38,412 nucleotides of DNA from Cyanobacteria bacterium UBA11370 (GTDB lineage Bacteria > Cyanobacteriota > Cyanobacteriia > Cyanobacteriales > Coleofasciculaceae). The stretch covers positions 1 through 38,412 of the forward strand of contig DNGI01000508.1 of the NCBI GenBank assembly GCA_003486645.1. Direction: 5' to 3'. The notes beneath the pieces are model-generated. The model searched no databases. It saw nothing but the letters and a program-made list of their open reading frames with translations, and was not told the DNA's origin. Made by a program: the position numbers and the translations under genes. Shown here piece by piece: positions 25,647 through 33,600 of this stretch; the stretch's first letter is position 1, and each line of letters starts with the position of its first letter.

Positions 25647-27071
25647 TTAATCTCTTCGCACTTCATCTAAAATTTCCCCAGATGCACCAACAAGTTGAAT
25701 ATGTAATGGCATTTGACCAAAGGCGTGAGTGGAACAACTTAAACAGGGATCGAAGGCACGAATCCCAGCTTCGACACGGTTTAACATCCCTTCAGGAATT
25801 TCATTGCCGTGGATATAATGCTTGGCAATTTGAGTCACGGTTTGATTCATCGCTAAGTTATTTTGACCCGTTGCAATAATCAGGTTAACTTTCTTAATTA
25901 ATCCATTTTCATCAACCTGATAGTGATGGAATAAAGTCCCGCGTGGTGCTTCACTCACCCCAATTCCTTCTAAACTGTTAATACCTGCATCAGCACGAGT
26001 CCGTTTTGAAACAACATCTGGGTCATTAACCAGTTGTTCAATGGCTTCAACCGCTGCCAAAATTTCAATCAAACGGGCATAGTGATAGTAGAAGGACGAA
26101 GTAGCCATTCCACCTGCGCGATCGCGGAATTCTTGCAATTCTTGATCCGCCGCCGGGGTTCCGATATGGTCGCAAATATTGAGTCGCGCTAAGGGACCAA
26201 CTCGATACATTCCTGATGGATAACCCAGCGGTTTATAGTAGGGAAATTTCAGGTAAGACCAGGGTTCAACCGCTTCGCCTAAAAATTCCTGATAATCATC
26301 TTCACTCAATCCATCAGCAACAATATTGCCTTCACTATCCTTAAATCGAATATGACCCCCATAATGTTCCCATTCGCCATTTTTGCCCACTAAACCCATA
26401 AATAACGAGGGAAATTTTCCAAAGGTTTCTACCTCTGTTGCAAATTGATCTAAGAGGCGTTTGAACAAATTTAGGGCGGTTTCTAGAGTAGCACGAGATT
26501 CGGGTAGGCGATCGCGAATCCAAGTCCGTCCCTCTTCAGAAAGAGGCGATCGCACACCTCCGGGAACCGCCCAAGCGGGGTGAATTTTTTTAGCACCTAA
26601 TAGTTCAATAATGTACTGACCAAATTGCCGTAACCGAATGCCACTTCTGGCTAAATCTGGGTCAGCGGCAATTAATCCGAATACATTTCGAGTTGCTGGA
26701 TCGCTATCCCAACCGAGTAAAAAATCTGGACTACTCAGGTGGAAAAAACTCAAGGCATGGGACTGAGTAATTTGCGCCAAATTCATCATCCGCCGCAGCT
26801 TTTCCCCAGCAGGGGGAATTTTTACCGCCTGAATTTTATCGCCAGTTTTAGCAGAGGCTAACAAGTGACTGACGGGGCAAATCCCACAAATTCGGGCGGT
26901 AATTCCTGCCATTTCCCACATCGGTCGCCCTTCACAGAATTTCTCAAATCCTCGGAATTCTACAACATGAAAACGGGCATTGGATACTTCGCCAGCATCA
27001 TCCAGAAAGATGGATATTTTGGCATGACCTTCAATGCGGGTTACGGGGTCAATTACTACTGTTTTAGTCAT
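25647..27071 (-). CDS. hoxH: HoxH, large catalytic subunit of bidirectional [NiFe] hydrogenase
   Basis: This is the H2-activating subunit, 474 residues, cytoplasmic. Nickel ligands are Cys62 and Cys65 ([10 protein letters not shown]) and Cys443 and Cys446 ([10 protein letters not shown]). The 25-residue tail after His449 is the peptide that HoxW removes. Other family motifs include RIEGHAK and [14 protein letters not shown]. The gene lacks a Shine-Dalgarno site: CTAACAAC-type heptamers run to within a few bases of ATG. It pairs with HoxY, encoded 2.4 kb upstream across two unrelated genes. Confidence 0.98.
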   Translation of the reverse strand: MTKTVVIDPVTRIEGHAKISIFLDDAGEVSNARFHVVEFRGFEKFCEGRPMWEMAGITARICGICPVSHLLASAKTGDKIQAVKIPPAGEKLRRMMNLAQITQSHALSFFHLSSPDFLLGWDSDPATRNVFGLIAADPDLARSGIRLRQFGQYIIELLGAKKIHPAWAVPGGVRSPLSEEGRTWIRDRLPESRATLETALNLFKRLLDQFATEVETFGKFPSLFMGLVGKNGEWEHYGGHIRFKDSEGNIVADGLSEDDYQEFLGEAVEPWSYLKFPYYKPLGYPSGMYRVGPLARLNICDHIGTPAADQELQEFRDRAGGMATSSFYYHYARLIEILAAVEAIEQLVNDPDVVSKRTRADAGINSLEGIGVSEAPRGTLFHHYQVDENGLIKKVNLIIATGQNNLAMNQTVTQIAKHYIHGNEIPEGMLNRVEAGIRAFDPCLSCSTHAFGQMPLHIQLVGASGEILDEVRRD

Positions 27072-27075
27072 AGTT

Positions 27076-27124
27076 CGTTGTTAGTTGTTGGTTGTTAGTT
27101 GTTGGTTGTTGGTTGTTGTTTGTT
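27076..27124. repeat. Heptamer array before hoxH
   Basis: Plus-strand TTGTTGG/TTGTTAG units (CCAACAA on the coding strand) occupy the spacer just upstream of the hoxH start codon. Confidence 0.85.
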
Positions 27125-27153
27125 CATCATTAATTATTGACAAACTTTAATTC

Positions 27154-28305
27154 CTAACCAATAACTCGATCAGGGGTGTTGGGATCATCAGCAATTCTTT
27201 GCATGAATTCATCCTCTTGAGTGGGAGAAAGAACTTGTTTGAAGATATGTTTGCCAGGAATTGCCCCTTTTGCCGTAAGTGTTATCTGGCTGATAGTGAG
27301 GATAGAATCGCAAGAGTTGCAGTAAGAACAATGCTGCAAGTAAACGCCTAATCGTCTCCCTCTAAAATCATCTAAATCCGGTTGAGGTCTTAAGATTTGT
27401 ACTGCACCTTGGTTGAAGACTTGTAGACATCCTTCCGGCATTAATAAAAGTGAATATCCTGAAGGTTTTAACACTTGGTAAACCAGTTGTCCGGCTTTAT
27501 TAAAGTGATAATGATCTAACAAATACAAGAACTCTTCAGCAAAATCAGGTTCCACAAATCCTACAAATTGTTTCTTTTTGTACCACTTTTTGCAGGTTTT
27601 ACAGAATGGCGATCGGCTAACCTCGTAAGCTGTTAATCCTCCACCCACCTGTATTAAAGCAAGATCAAGCAGCCACCATCTCCAGGCTACAGACCCTTTG
27701 ATTTGAACAGGTGAATTCTTCCTCGCTGCACTCACCACCATAATCCCTTCTTGTGCTTCAAATTTTAAATACCCCCAGAAACCTGTCATTCCGGTTTCAC
27801 GTTTTAGAATTTGGTCAACTATTTGATTGGCATTAATCGACTGATGTTGACCTATTTCTTCGGTGATAGATCGGGATACTTCTTGTCGAAAATTCAGGTA
27901 TTCTATGCCATGATAAGTGCCAGAGACGACTAATCCGGATAAGGTTGAGAACCCCAAGCTAACTAAAGGACTAGTAACATTTCTTTTGCGGATAGTCCAA
28001 CCGACAATACCCGCTTGAGTAACTGCCAATAACCATGGCAATGCTACGATTAATTCAGGCCCTCCACAATATCGATTTGTTAGTCCTTTTAATTCCTGAT
28101 CTTGGGACGTAATAACACTTGACTTCTCTGAAAATTGTAAGGTTAATGAATGAGAGGGTAAATTCTGGCAATAGACCCAACGCGATAGACCAGAAATAGC
28201 AACCCCTAATCCACCAAGGGCAAGTCCACTTACTACGGAGAACCCCGCTAGCCATTTTATCCCTTTAATGGTTATGGTATTACTAGGTTGATCGGTCTGC
28301 GTCAT
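27154..28305 (-). CDS. Unknown four-helix membrane protein with cysteine pairs, inside the hox operon
   Basis: This 383-residue protein has hydrophobic segments at about 17-40, 84-103, 111-130 and 209-226. A soluble C-terminal half follows, with Cys235-x-x-Cys238 (FCKTCKKWY) and Cys326-x-x-Cys329-x-x-Cys332 (CSYCNSC). The cysteine pairs could bind zinc or an iron-sulfur cluster. I recognise no family. It lies between the kinase-like gene and hoxH on the same strand, with short gaps, so it is probably co-transcribed. A role in anchoring, sensing or assembly of the hydrogenase is possible but not shown. Confidence 0.8.
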   Translation of the reverse strand: MTQTDQPSNTITIKGIKWLAGFSVVSGLALGGLGVAISGLSRWVYCQNLPSHSLTLQFSEKSSVITSQDQELKGLTNRYCGGPELIVALPWLLAVTQAGIVGWTIRKRNVTSPLVSLGFSTLSGLVVSGTYHGIEYLNFRQEVSRSITEEIGQHQSINANQIVDQILKRETGMTGFWGYLKFEAQEGIMVVSAARKNSPVQIKGSVAWRWWLLDLALIQVGGGLTAYEVSRSPFCKTCKKWYKKKQFVGFVEPDFAEEFLYLLDHYHFNKAGQLVYQVLKPSGYSLLLMPEGCLQVFNQGAVQILRPQPDLDDFRGRRLGVYLQHCSYCNSCDSILTISQITLTAKGAIPGKHIFKQVLSPTQEDEFMQRIADDPNTPDRVIG

Positions 28306-28366
28306 TTGAGTGTCTCTTCAAATTAGGAATCAGGGGTTAATTGAATGGCGGGCTTTCGTGGCTTAC

Positions 28367-29398
28367 TCATGCTTTGAGTTCCTCCTTCTGGATAGCTTCA
28401 AATAGTCGATAATTCACCTGTTCTAAAAAGCGCCAAGTAACCAACAGTTGAGCAAATTGAGTAGCAGAAACCTGCTCAAACTCTTGGGGATTTATAGAGG
28501 AACCAAGCGCTTCATCAACCGGGATTCCCGTGTAAGCCACAATTTGTGCCTCCAATTCAGCAATGGTTTGCTGGGATAAAACGCCATCAATATGAATAAT
28601 TGTGACAGGTCGTCCCCAATAAGTACAAGGAACCGCAGCCATCATAAAAGGCGGTTGATGCGCTGCCAGCATCGCAGCAAAATCGAATGGTAAAGGTAAT
28701 GTTGGCAGTGGGATTGAGGCAGGTTCCACAATCAATTCCACTTTGTAACACCATCCGGGTACTTGTCCAGTAAACTCATGTCTGGAGAACTCTTGTAAGC
28801 GACTGTGAAAGATTTTGATGACAATATTAGCATTCGTTTTTTGGAAATCAATCCATCGCTTATAAGCCGCTTCTCGCTTTAGCATTTCCTCCCGCAACGC
28901 CTCAGCACGATGACCGCGTTTTTTTACATCTCGTTCATACTTCCATTGCCATTTAACATCATGGTCAGGATCAACATAAATACTGAAATCAAGCAACGGT
29001 AATAATTGAGGATAAAGGGCATGTAATCCCTCAATAATAATGATAGGAGATGGCGCTAAAGATCGGGGTGAGTCAAACTTGCCAGTCCCATGATTATAAA
29101 TGGGTACATCTATGGATTTACCCTGTTTGAGTAACCTCAAATGTTCCTCAAGTAAATCCAAATAATTCGCATCCGGATCTAACGGCAAACGTCCTGACAA
29201 AAGGCGCTGATCTCGGTCTTCTTTGTGATACCCATCCAACTCAATCGTTTTCACAATATCATCCCCCAACAACCGCCGAATTCCATTGCTATAAGTTGTT
29301 TTCCCACTACCACTATCACCCGATACCCCAATAATAATCGGAGAGGGTAGTTGTAATAGACGCGATCGCAATGTGACACAAGCAGGTTGGTTGTTCAT
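28367..29398 (-). CDS. Phosphoribulokinase/uridine kinase family protein
   Basis: The P-loop GDSGSGKT (residues 27-34) sits in GVSGDSGSGKTTYSNGI. The downstream motifs ELDGYHKEDR, PIYNHGTGKF and IIIEGLHALYP are the Walker B-like and substrate motifs of the PRK/uridine kinase family. The 343-residue protein has an extra C-terminal domain of about 120 residues (about 225-343) of unknown type. It is not the Calvin-cycle enzyme in its usual context, and the substrate is uncertain. It sits between hoxY and the membrane-protein gene, with AT-rich heptamers up to its ATG, and is presumably co-transcribed with hox. Confidence 0.85.
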   Translation of the reverse strand: MNNQPACVTLRSRLLQLPSPIIIGVSGDSGSGKTTYSNGIRRLLGDDIVKTIELDGYHKEDRDQRLLSGRLPLDPDANYLDLLEEHLRLLKQGKSIDVPIYNHGTGKFDSPRSLAPSPIIIIEGLHALYPQLLPLLDFSIYVDPDHDVKWQWKYERDVKKRGHRAEALREEMLKREAAYKRWIDFQKTNANIVIKIFHSRLQEFSRHEFTGQVPGWCYKVELIVEPASIPLPTLPLPFDFAAMLAAHQPPFMMAAVPCTYWGRPVTIIHIDGVLSQQTIAELEAQIVAYTGIPVDEALGSSINPQEFEQVSATQFAQLLVTWRFLEQVNYRLFEAIQKEELKA

Positions 29399-29487
29399 TG
29401 TTTGTTATTTGTTATTTGTTGTTTGTTGTTTGTTGCTGGTTGTTTATCTGTTTCTAACAACTAAGAACTAACAACTAACAACCAACA
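29399..29487. repeat. Opposed heptamer arrays between hoxY and the kinase-like gene
   Basis: In coding-strand order, TTGTTGG/TTGTTAG units follow the hoxY stop codon and CAACAAA/TAACAAA units lead to the next ATG. The two halves are complementary enough to pair as one hairpin filling the whole spacer. Confidence 0.8.
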
Positions 29488-29492
29488 ACCTC

Positions 29493-30041
29493 TCATCCAA
29501 ACTTAATCATATCTCGCCCAGCCATTACAGGTTTTTCACCCCTTAATAATGGCTCCATTGCCGCTTGAATTCGGTCAGATGAAGGTGGACATCCGGGTAT
29601 AAAAATATCTACTGATACCACTTCATGTACAGGCATGACTCGTTCCAGCAATTCAGGGACAATTCCTTTTTCTTTCGGTAACTGAGCATTCGTATCACTC
29701 AGCTCTAAATAACAGCGTTTCAGCACAGGTTCTGTACTTCCTAACATATTCCGCATTCCGGGAACATTCGCAGTTACCGCACAATCTCCAAAAGAAATCA
29801 GTAATTTAGTACGTTCTCTCACCTTATGAATGAGTTCTAAATTTTCCTCATTAGCAACCGCTCCTTCTACTAAGCAAACATCCACATTATCGGGGTATTC
29901 CTTAATATCAGAACCAACCGGACTGTAAACAACATCGACTTTCTCAGCGAGGTCAATTAGCCACTCGTCTAAATCCAGAAAAGACATATGGCAACCCGAA
30001 CAACCCGCTAGCCAAACCGTCGCTAATTTTATCTTGTCCAT
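29493..30041 (-). CDS. hoxY: HoxY, small subunit of bidirectional [NiFe] hydrogenase
   Basis: This 182-residue small subunit carries the proximal [4Fe-4S] cluster that passes electrons between HoxH and HoxU. Conserved Cys14 and Cys17 (AGCSGCHMS), the Cys of SFGDCAVTANVPGMRN, and the Cys of FIPGCPPSSD are the expected ligands. As in other Hox enzymes, the C-terminal domain with further clusters found in uptake hydrogenases is absent. A GGGAG site precedes the ATG, one of the few hox genes here with a normal ribosome-binding site. Confidence 0.97.
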   Translation of the reverse strand: MDKIKLATVWLAGCSGCHMSFLDLDEWLIDLAEKVDVVYSPVGSDIKEYPDNVDVCLVEGAVANEENLELIHKVRERTKLLISFGDCAVTANVPGMRNMLGSTEPVLKRCYLELSDTNAQLPKEKGIVPELLERVMPVHEVVSVDIFIPGCPPSSDRIQAAMEPLLRGEKPVMAGRDMIKFG

Positions 30042-30063
30042 TCGGATTCTCCCAAAACTATAA

Positions 30064-30209
30064 TTACTGATTGCTAATTGCTAATTGTTCATTGCTAATT
30101 GTTCATTGCTAATCTCTATATCGATTATTTTCAGTTAGCCATTAGCCATTAGCCATTAGCCATTAGCTATTAGCCATTAGCTATTAGCTATTAGCCATTA
30201 GCCATTAGC
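30064..30209. repeat. Two opposed heptamer families between hoxU and hoxY
   Basis: Plus-strand GCTAATT/GTTCATT units (30080-30115) are followed by CATTAGC units (30139-30209). GCTAAT in one half can pair with ATTAGC in the other. The array touches the hoxU stop codon. Confidence 0.85.
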
Positions 30210-30926
30210 CTACCGAGTCCACTCTTGTTTCTGTCGTGCTGTCACTAAAAATTCAAGTTTTGCTTTATCTCGTGTCATTTCCGCTACCGTAGATCCTTTA
30301 CGGAAAATTGAACCCGTCGGACAAGCATCAACACACTTTCCACAAGACGTACAAGCCTCCACCGCACCCCAAGGTTGATTTAAACCCGTCACTACTTTGA
30401 GTGCAGCACCGCGATAGGCAACATCCCAAACATGAGCACCTTCTATTTCATCACAAACTCGCACACATCGGGTACACAAAACACAGCGATTGTGATCGAT
30501 ACCAAATTGAGGATGAGTCACATCAACTTCACGTTCTGGGAAACGGTAGGCGAAACGAGAATGATCCATTCCCACTTCAATAGCTAAGTCTTGTAACTCG
30601 CAATTTCCATTCGCTACACATACGGCACAAACGTGATTGCCTTCTGCAAATAGCATCTCGACAATCATCCGCCGATACTCTTGCAATTGTTCGGTATTGG
30701 TAGAAATTTTCATTCCTTCTGTCACCTGAGTAACACAAGCAGGTAACAGCTTATTAATTCCTTCAATTTCTACCAAGCATAACCGACAAGCGCCGATATC
30801 TGAAACTCCTTCTAAATGGCACAAGGTCGGAATATGAACCCCGGCTTCTTCGGCAGCTTTTAAAATCGTTGCGCCCTCTTCAATTGCTACATCAACACCA
30901 TCAATAGTTAGAGTTTTTACTGTCAT
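30210..30926 (-). CDS. hoxU: HoxU, iron-sulfur diaphorase subunit
   Basis: This 238-residue electron-transfer subunit links the HoxF flavin module to HoxY. The N-terminal plant-type [2Fe-2S] domain has Cys in PTLCHLEGVSDIGACRLC and LPACV. A central NuoG-like segment has HVCAVCVANGNCELQ. Two [4Fe-4S] motifs follow, CVLCTRCVRVCDE and CTSCGKCVDACP. CCAACAA heptamers end about two bases before the ATG, so no Shine-Dalgarno is possible. Confidence 0.97.
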   Translation of the reverse strand: MTVKTLTIDGVDVAIEEGATILKAAEEAGVHIPTLCHLEGVSDIGACRLCLVEIEGINKLLPACVTQVTEGMKISTNTEQLQEYRRMIVEMLFAEGNHVCAVCVANGNCELQDLAIEVGMDHSRFAYRFPEREVDVTHPQFGIDHNRCVLCTRCVRVCDEIEGAHVWDVAYRGAALKVVTGLNQPWGAVEACTSCGKCVDACPTGSIFRKGSTVAEMTRDKAKLEFLVTARQKQEWTR

Positions 30927-30987
30927 AGTTGGTTGTTGGTTGTTTGTTGTTGGTTGTTTGTTGTTGGTTGTTGGTCGTTTGTTGTTT
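30927..30987. repeat. Heptamer array before hoxU
   Basis: TTGTTGG/TTGTTTG units on the plus strand (CCAACAA/CAAACAA on the coding strand) run directly up to the hoxU start codon. Confidence 0.85.
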
Positions 30988-31025
30988 GTCCTAATGACTA
31001 GTGACTATAGCATTTCTAAAATGGG

Positions 31026-31095
31026 TGAGGTACAGTTACATTTTCTTCCCCACTCCCCACTCCCCATTCCCTCAAATCTAGAAATTTGTACCTCA
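31026..31095. repeat. Small inverted-repeat element with CACTCCC core
   Basis: Perfect TGAGGTACA/TGTACCTCA ends enclose tandem CACTCCC heptamers in the hoxF-hoxU spacer. Weaker complementarity continues outside the 9-base ends. Confidence 0.65.
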
Positions 31096-31110
31096 TGAGT
31101 ATGAGAACTG

Positions 31111-32727
31111 CTAGACCTTTCCGTTTGGACTATCTTGAAGTAATTCCAAATATTCTTGCCGGAAATAACGTAAGGTACTGAGTACAGGATTGGGGGCGGT
31201 TTGGCCTAAACCACATAAGCTAGTGGCTTTAACCATGCCACACAATTCTTCCAGTTTTTCTAGATCAGCAAATGTAGCTTCCCGATCAAGAATTTTGGTC
31301 AATAACTTATACATTTGCACCGTACCAGCGCGACAGGGAATACACTTGCCACAAGACTCACCTCGGCAAAATTCCATATAAAATTGAGCCACATCGACCA
31401 TGCTGGTTTCCGTATCCATGATAATCATGCCGCCGGAACCCATCATTGTGCCTAATTGAGTGAGGGAATCGTACTCTACAGGGGTATCGAAAAGTTCCGC
31501 AGGAATACAACCCCCAGAAGGACCTCCCGTTTGAACCGCTTTGACTTCGCCGTAAGGCACACCCCCGCCCATTTCTTCCACAATTTGGCGTAAGGGAATA
31601 CCCATCGGCACTTCAATTAGTCCGGTATTGCGAACTTTACCCGTCAATGCGAATACTTTGGTGCCTTTGCTCTTTTCGGTACCAATGCTGGCATACCACT
31701 CCGCACCTTCACGAATAATAGCGGCGATATTCGCAAATGTTTCGACGTTATTAATTAAGGTTGGACATTTCCACAACCCTGATTGGGCGGGGTAGGGGGG
31801 ACGAGGACGAGGGTTGCCACGTCCACCTTCTATTGATTGAATTAAGGCTGTTTCTTCGCCGCAAACAAAAGCCCCTGCACCCACACGAATATCAATTTTG
31901 AAATCAAAGTGAGAATCAAAAATTTGACTGCCCATCAAACCATATTTCTTGGCTTGAACGATCGCTTTTTGGAGGTGTTTAATGGCTAAGGGATATTCTG
32001 CCCGCACATAGATATAACCGTGGTTAGCACCAACCGCATAACCTGCGATCGCCATTCCTTCTAAAATTCGATGGGGATCGCTTTCTAACACGGATCGATC
32101 CATGAATGCACCCGGATCACCTTCATCGGCATTACAGATGATATATTTCTGATCTCCTGGCATTTTTGCCACTGTTGCCCACTTTAAACCCGTGGGAAAA
32201 CCACCGCCGCCTCGTCCTCGCAATCCACTTTTACTAATTTCATCAACGACTTCTGGGGGAGTCATTTCATGCAGGACATGATAAAGTTGCTGATATCCTC
32301 CAACGGCAATATATTCTTCAATTCTTTCTGGGTCAAGTTTGCCACTATTCTCCAATACAATGGGTTGTTGCAAGCTAAAAAATGGATGTTTGGGGTCAAG
32401 GGGATTCAACCCATTAGATTCATTGATGCTAGTTCCTTTCAAGGCAGCAATAATTGCCGGGGCTTGTTCTGGTTTTACCTGTTGGTAAAGAAGACCATCG
32501 GGTTCAATTTCAACTAAAGGTCCACGACCACAAAATTTCATGCAACCCACGCTGCATATCTCTACTGTATTTTCCAAACCCGATTGCTTGAGTCCATCAT
32601 CTAAACTCTTTTTAAGAGTTTCCGAATCAGACGAGGCACAAGCCGCCGCCGTACAACAACGAACGCGAATACTCTTACGATTTGCCCGTTCTTTCTGTCC
32701 AATCTCAAGGAGTTCAGTTAAATCCAT
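31111..32727 (-). CDS. hoxF: HoxF, NAD(H)- and FMN-binding diaphorase subunit
   Basis: This is the 538-residue NADH-oxidising subunit, homologous to NuoF. An N-terminal thioredoxin-like [2Fe-2S] domain (Cys25, Cys30, Cys58, Cys62 region) is followed by the FMN/NAD site [13 protein letters not shown] (171-183), [13 protein letters not shown] (199-211) and [14 protein letters not shown] (283-296). The C-terminal [4Fe-4S] motif is [12 protein letters not shown] (457-468). The length is standard. CCAACAA heptamers end a few bases before the ATG. Confidence 0.98.
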   Translation of the reverse strand: MDLTELLEIGQKERANRKSIRVRCCTAAACASSDSETLKKSLDDGLKQSGLENTVEICSVGCMKFCGRGPLVEIEPDGLLYQQVKPEQAPAIIAALKGTSINESNGLNPLDPKHPFFSLQQPIVLENSGKLDPERIEEYIAVGGYQQLYHVLHEMTPPEVVDEISKSGLRGRGGGGFPTGLKWATVAKMPGDQKYIICNADEGDPGAFMDRSVLESDPHRILEGMAIAGYAVGANHGYIYVRAEYPLAIKHLQKAIVQAKKYGLMGSQIFDSHFDFKIDIRVGAGAFVCGEETALIQSIEGGRGNPRPRPPYPAQSGLWKCPTLINNVETFANIAAIIREGAEWYASIGTEKSKGTKVFALTGKVRNTGLIEVPMGIPLRQIVEEMGGGVPYGEVKAVQTGGPSGGCIPAELFDTPVEYDSLTQLGTMMGSGGMIIMDTETSMVDVAQFYMEFCRGESCGKCIPCRAGTVQMYKLLTKILDREATFADLEKLEELCGMVKATSLCGLGQTAPNPVLSTLRYFRQEYLELLQDSPNGKV

Positions 32728-32730
32728 AGT

Positions 32731-32880
32731 AGTTGTTGGTTGTTGGTTGTTGGTTGTTTGTGGTTGGTTGTTGGTTGTTGGTTGTTGGTTGCTAGTGATT
32801 AGTTGTTGGTTCTTAGAAAGACGTTAGTTGCTTGCAAAATAACAAAAACAAACAACAAAAAACAAACAACAAAAAACCAA
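32731..32880. repeat. Opposed heptamer arrays between hoxE and hoxF
   Basis: About twelve TTGTTGG units (32731-32808) are followed by CAACAAAAAA/CAAACAA units (32838-32878). In the transcript the two halves could pair over most of the spacer, leaving the hoxF start codon at the foot of the structure. Confidence 0.85.
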
Positions 32881-32894
32881 CCACTGACTAATGA

Positions 32895-33431
32895 CTACTC
32901 CAGCCAATTTTTAACGTTTTCAACAATAGATTCTGCGGTTTGTTGACCCGCCACCTTACCATCAAAAACGGCTGCTGGTGCTAACCCACAAGCACCAATA
33001 CAGCGGGCTGTCATGAGTGACATTTTGCCATCAGGAGTTGTCTCGCCTTGGTGGATGTGGGCATACTGATCCAAAGCATTTAACAAAGCCCCAGCACCTT
33101 TGACATAACACGCTGTACCTAAACAAACGACACAGGTATGAGCGCCACTGGGTTTGAGGGAAAATAGATGGTAGAACGTGGCAACGCCATAAACTCGACT
33201 GAGTGGAAGTTTCAATCCATGGGCGACGTAAATCAATACATCTTCTTCTAAATAGCCGAATGCTTCTTGGGCTTTGTGGAGGACTTCGATGAGTGCGTCG
33301 GGGCGATTTTGATTGCGCTTCATGGTAATATCTAGAACTTTGAAACGCTTATCGCCGCTTGGATGTTCTTTACTTTGGGCGGGGACTTTCGGCTTTTCAC
33401 CGACAGCAGGTTTAGTACTAGGAGATGCCAT
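32895..33431 (-). CDS. hoxE: HoxE, [2Fe-2S] diaphorase subunit
   Basis: This 178-residue NuoE-like subunit of the diaphorase part has a helical N-terminal domain (about 30-95) and a thioredoxin-like [2Fe-2S] domain with Cys103 and Cys108 (CLGTAC) and Cys144 and Cys148 (CIGAC). The first 28 residues are Pro-, Ser- and Lys-rich and likely disordered. AGGAG lies seven bases before the ATG. It is the first hox gene after adhE, 170 bases downstream of it, and may share the adhE transcript. Confidence 0.97.
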   Translation of the reverse strand: MASPSTKPAVGEKPKVPAQSKEHPSGDKRFKVLDITMKRNQNRPDALIEVLHKAQEAFGYLEEDVLIYVAHGLKLPLSRVYGVATFYHLFSLKPSGAHTCVVCLGTACYVKGAGALLNALDQYAHIHQGETTPDGKMSLMTARCIGACGLAPAAVFDGKVAGQQTAESIVENVKNWLE

Positions 33432-33600
33432 ATCTCACTCCTCTTAATGAATGGTTTTAGGGCGGAAACGTTGGGAAAGGATGGGCAATATCATTAGGTC
33501 TTCAGGGTGTTATCTTTCAATTTTTGAATTAAGGGTCTCAGGAGATTCTTCAAATCCAAAATCCTTGCATCCAAAATGATATAAAGCCCACCCAAAATCA

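Noticed and set aside
28367-29398. Calvin-cycle phosphoribulokinase (prk)
   Set aside because: It has the family P-loop, but the context is the hox operon and there is an extra C-terminal domain. I cannot distinguish phosphoribulokinase from uridine-kinase-like activity, so no gene symbol is given.
30064-32880. Repeat arrays in the hox operon as possible CRISPR arrays
   Set aside because: The units are seven bases with no unique spacers, and no cas genes are present; they are cyanobacterial short tandem repeats.
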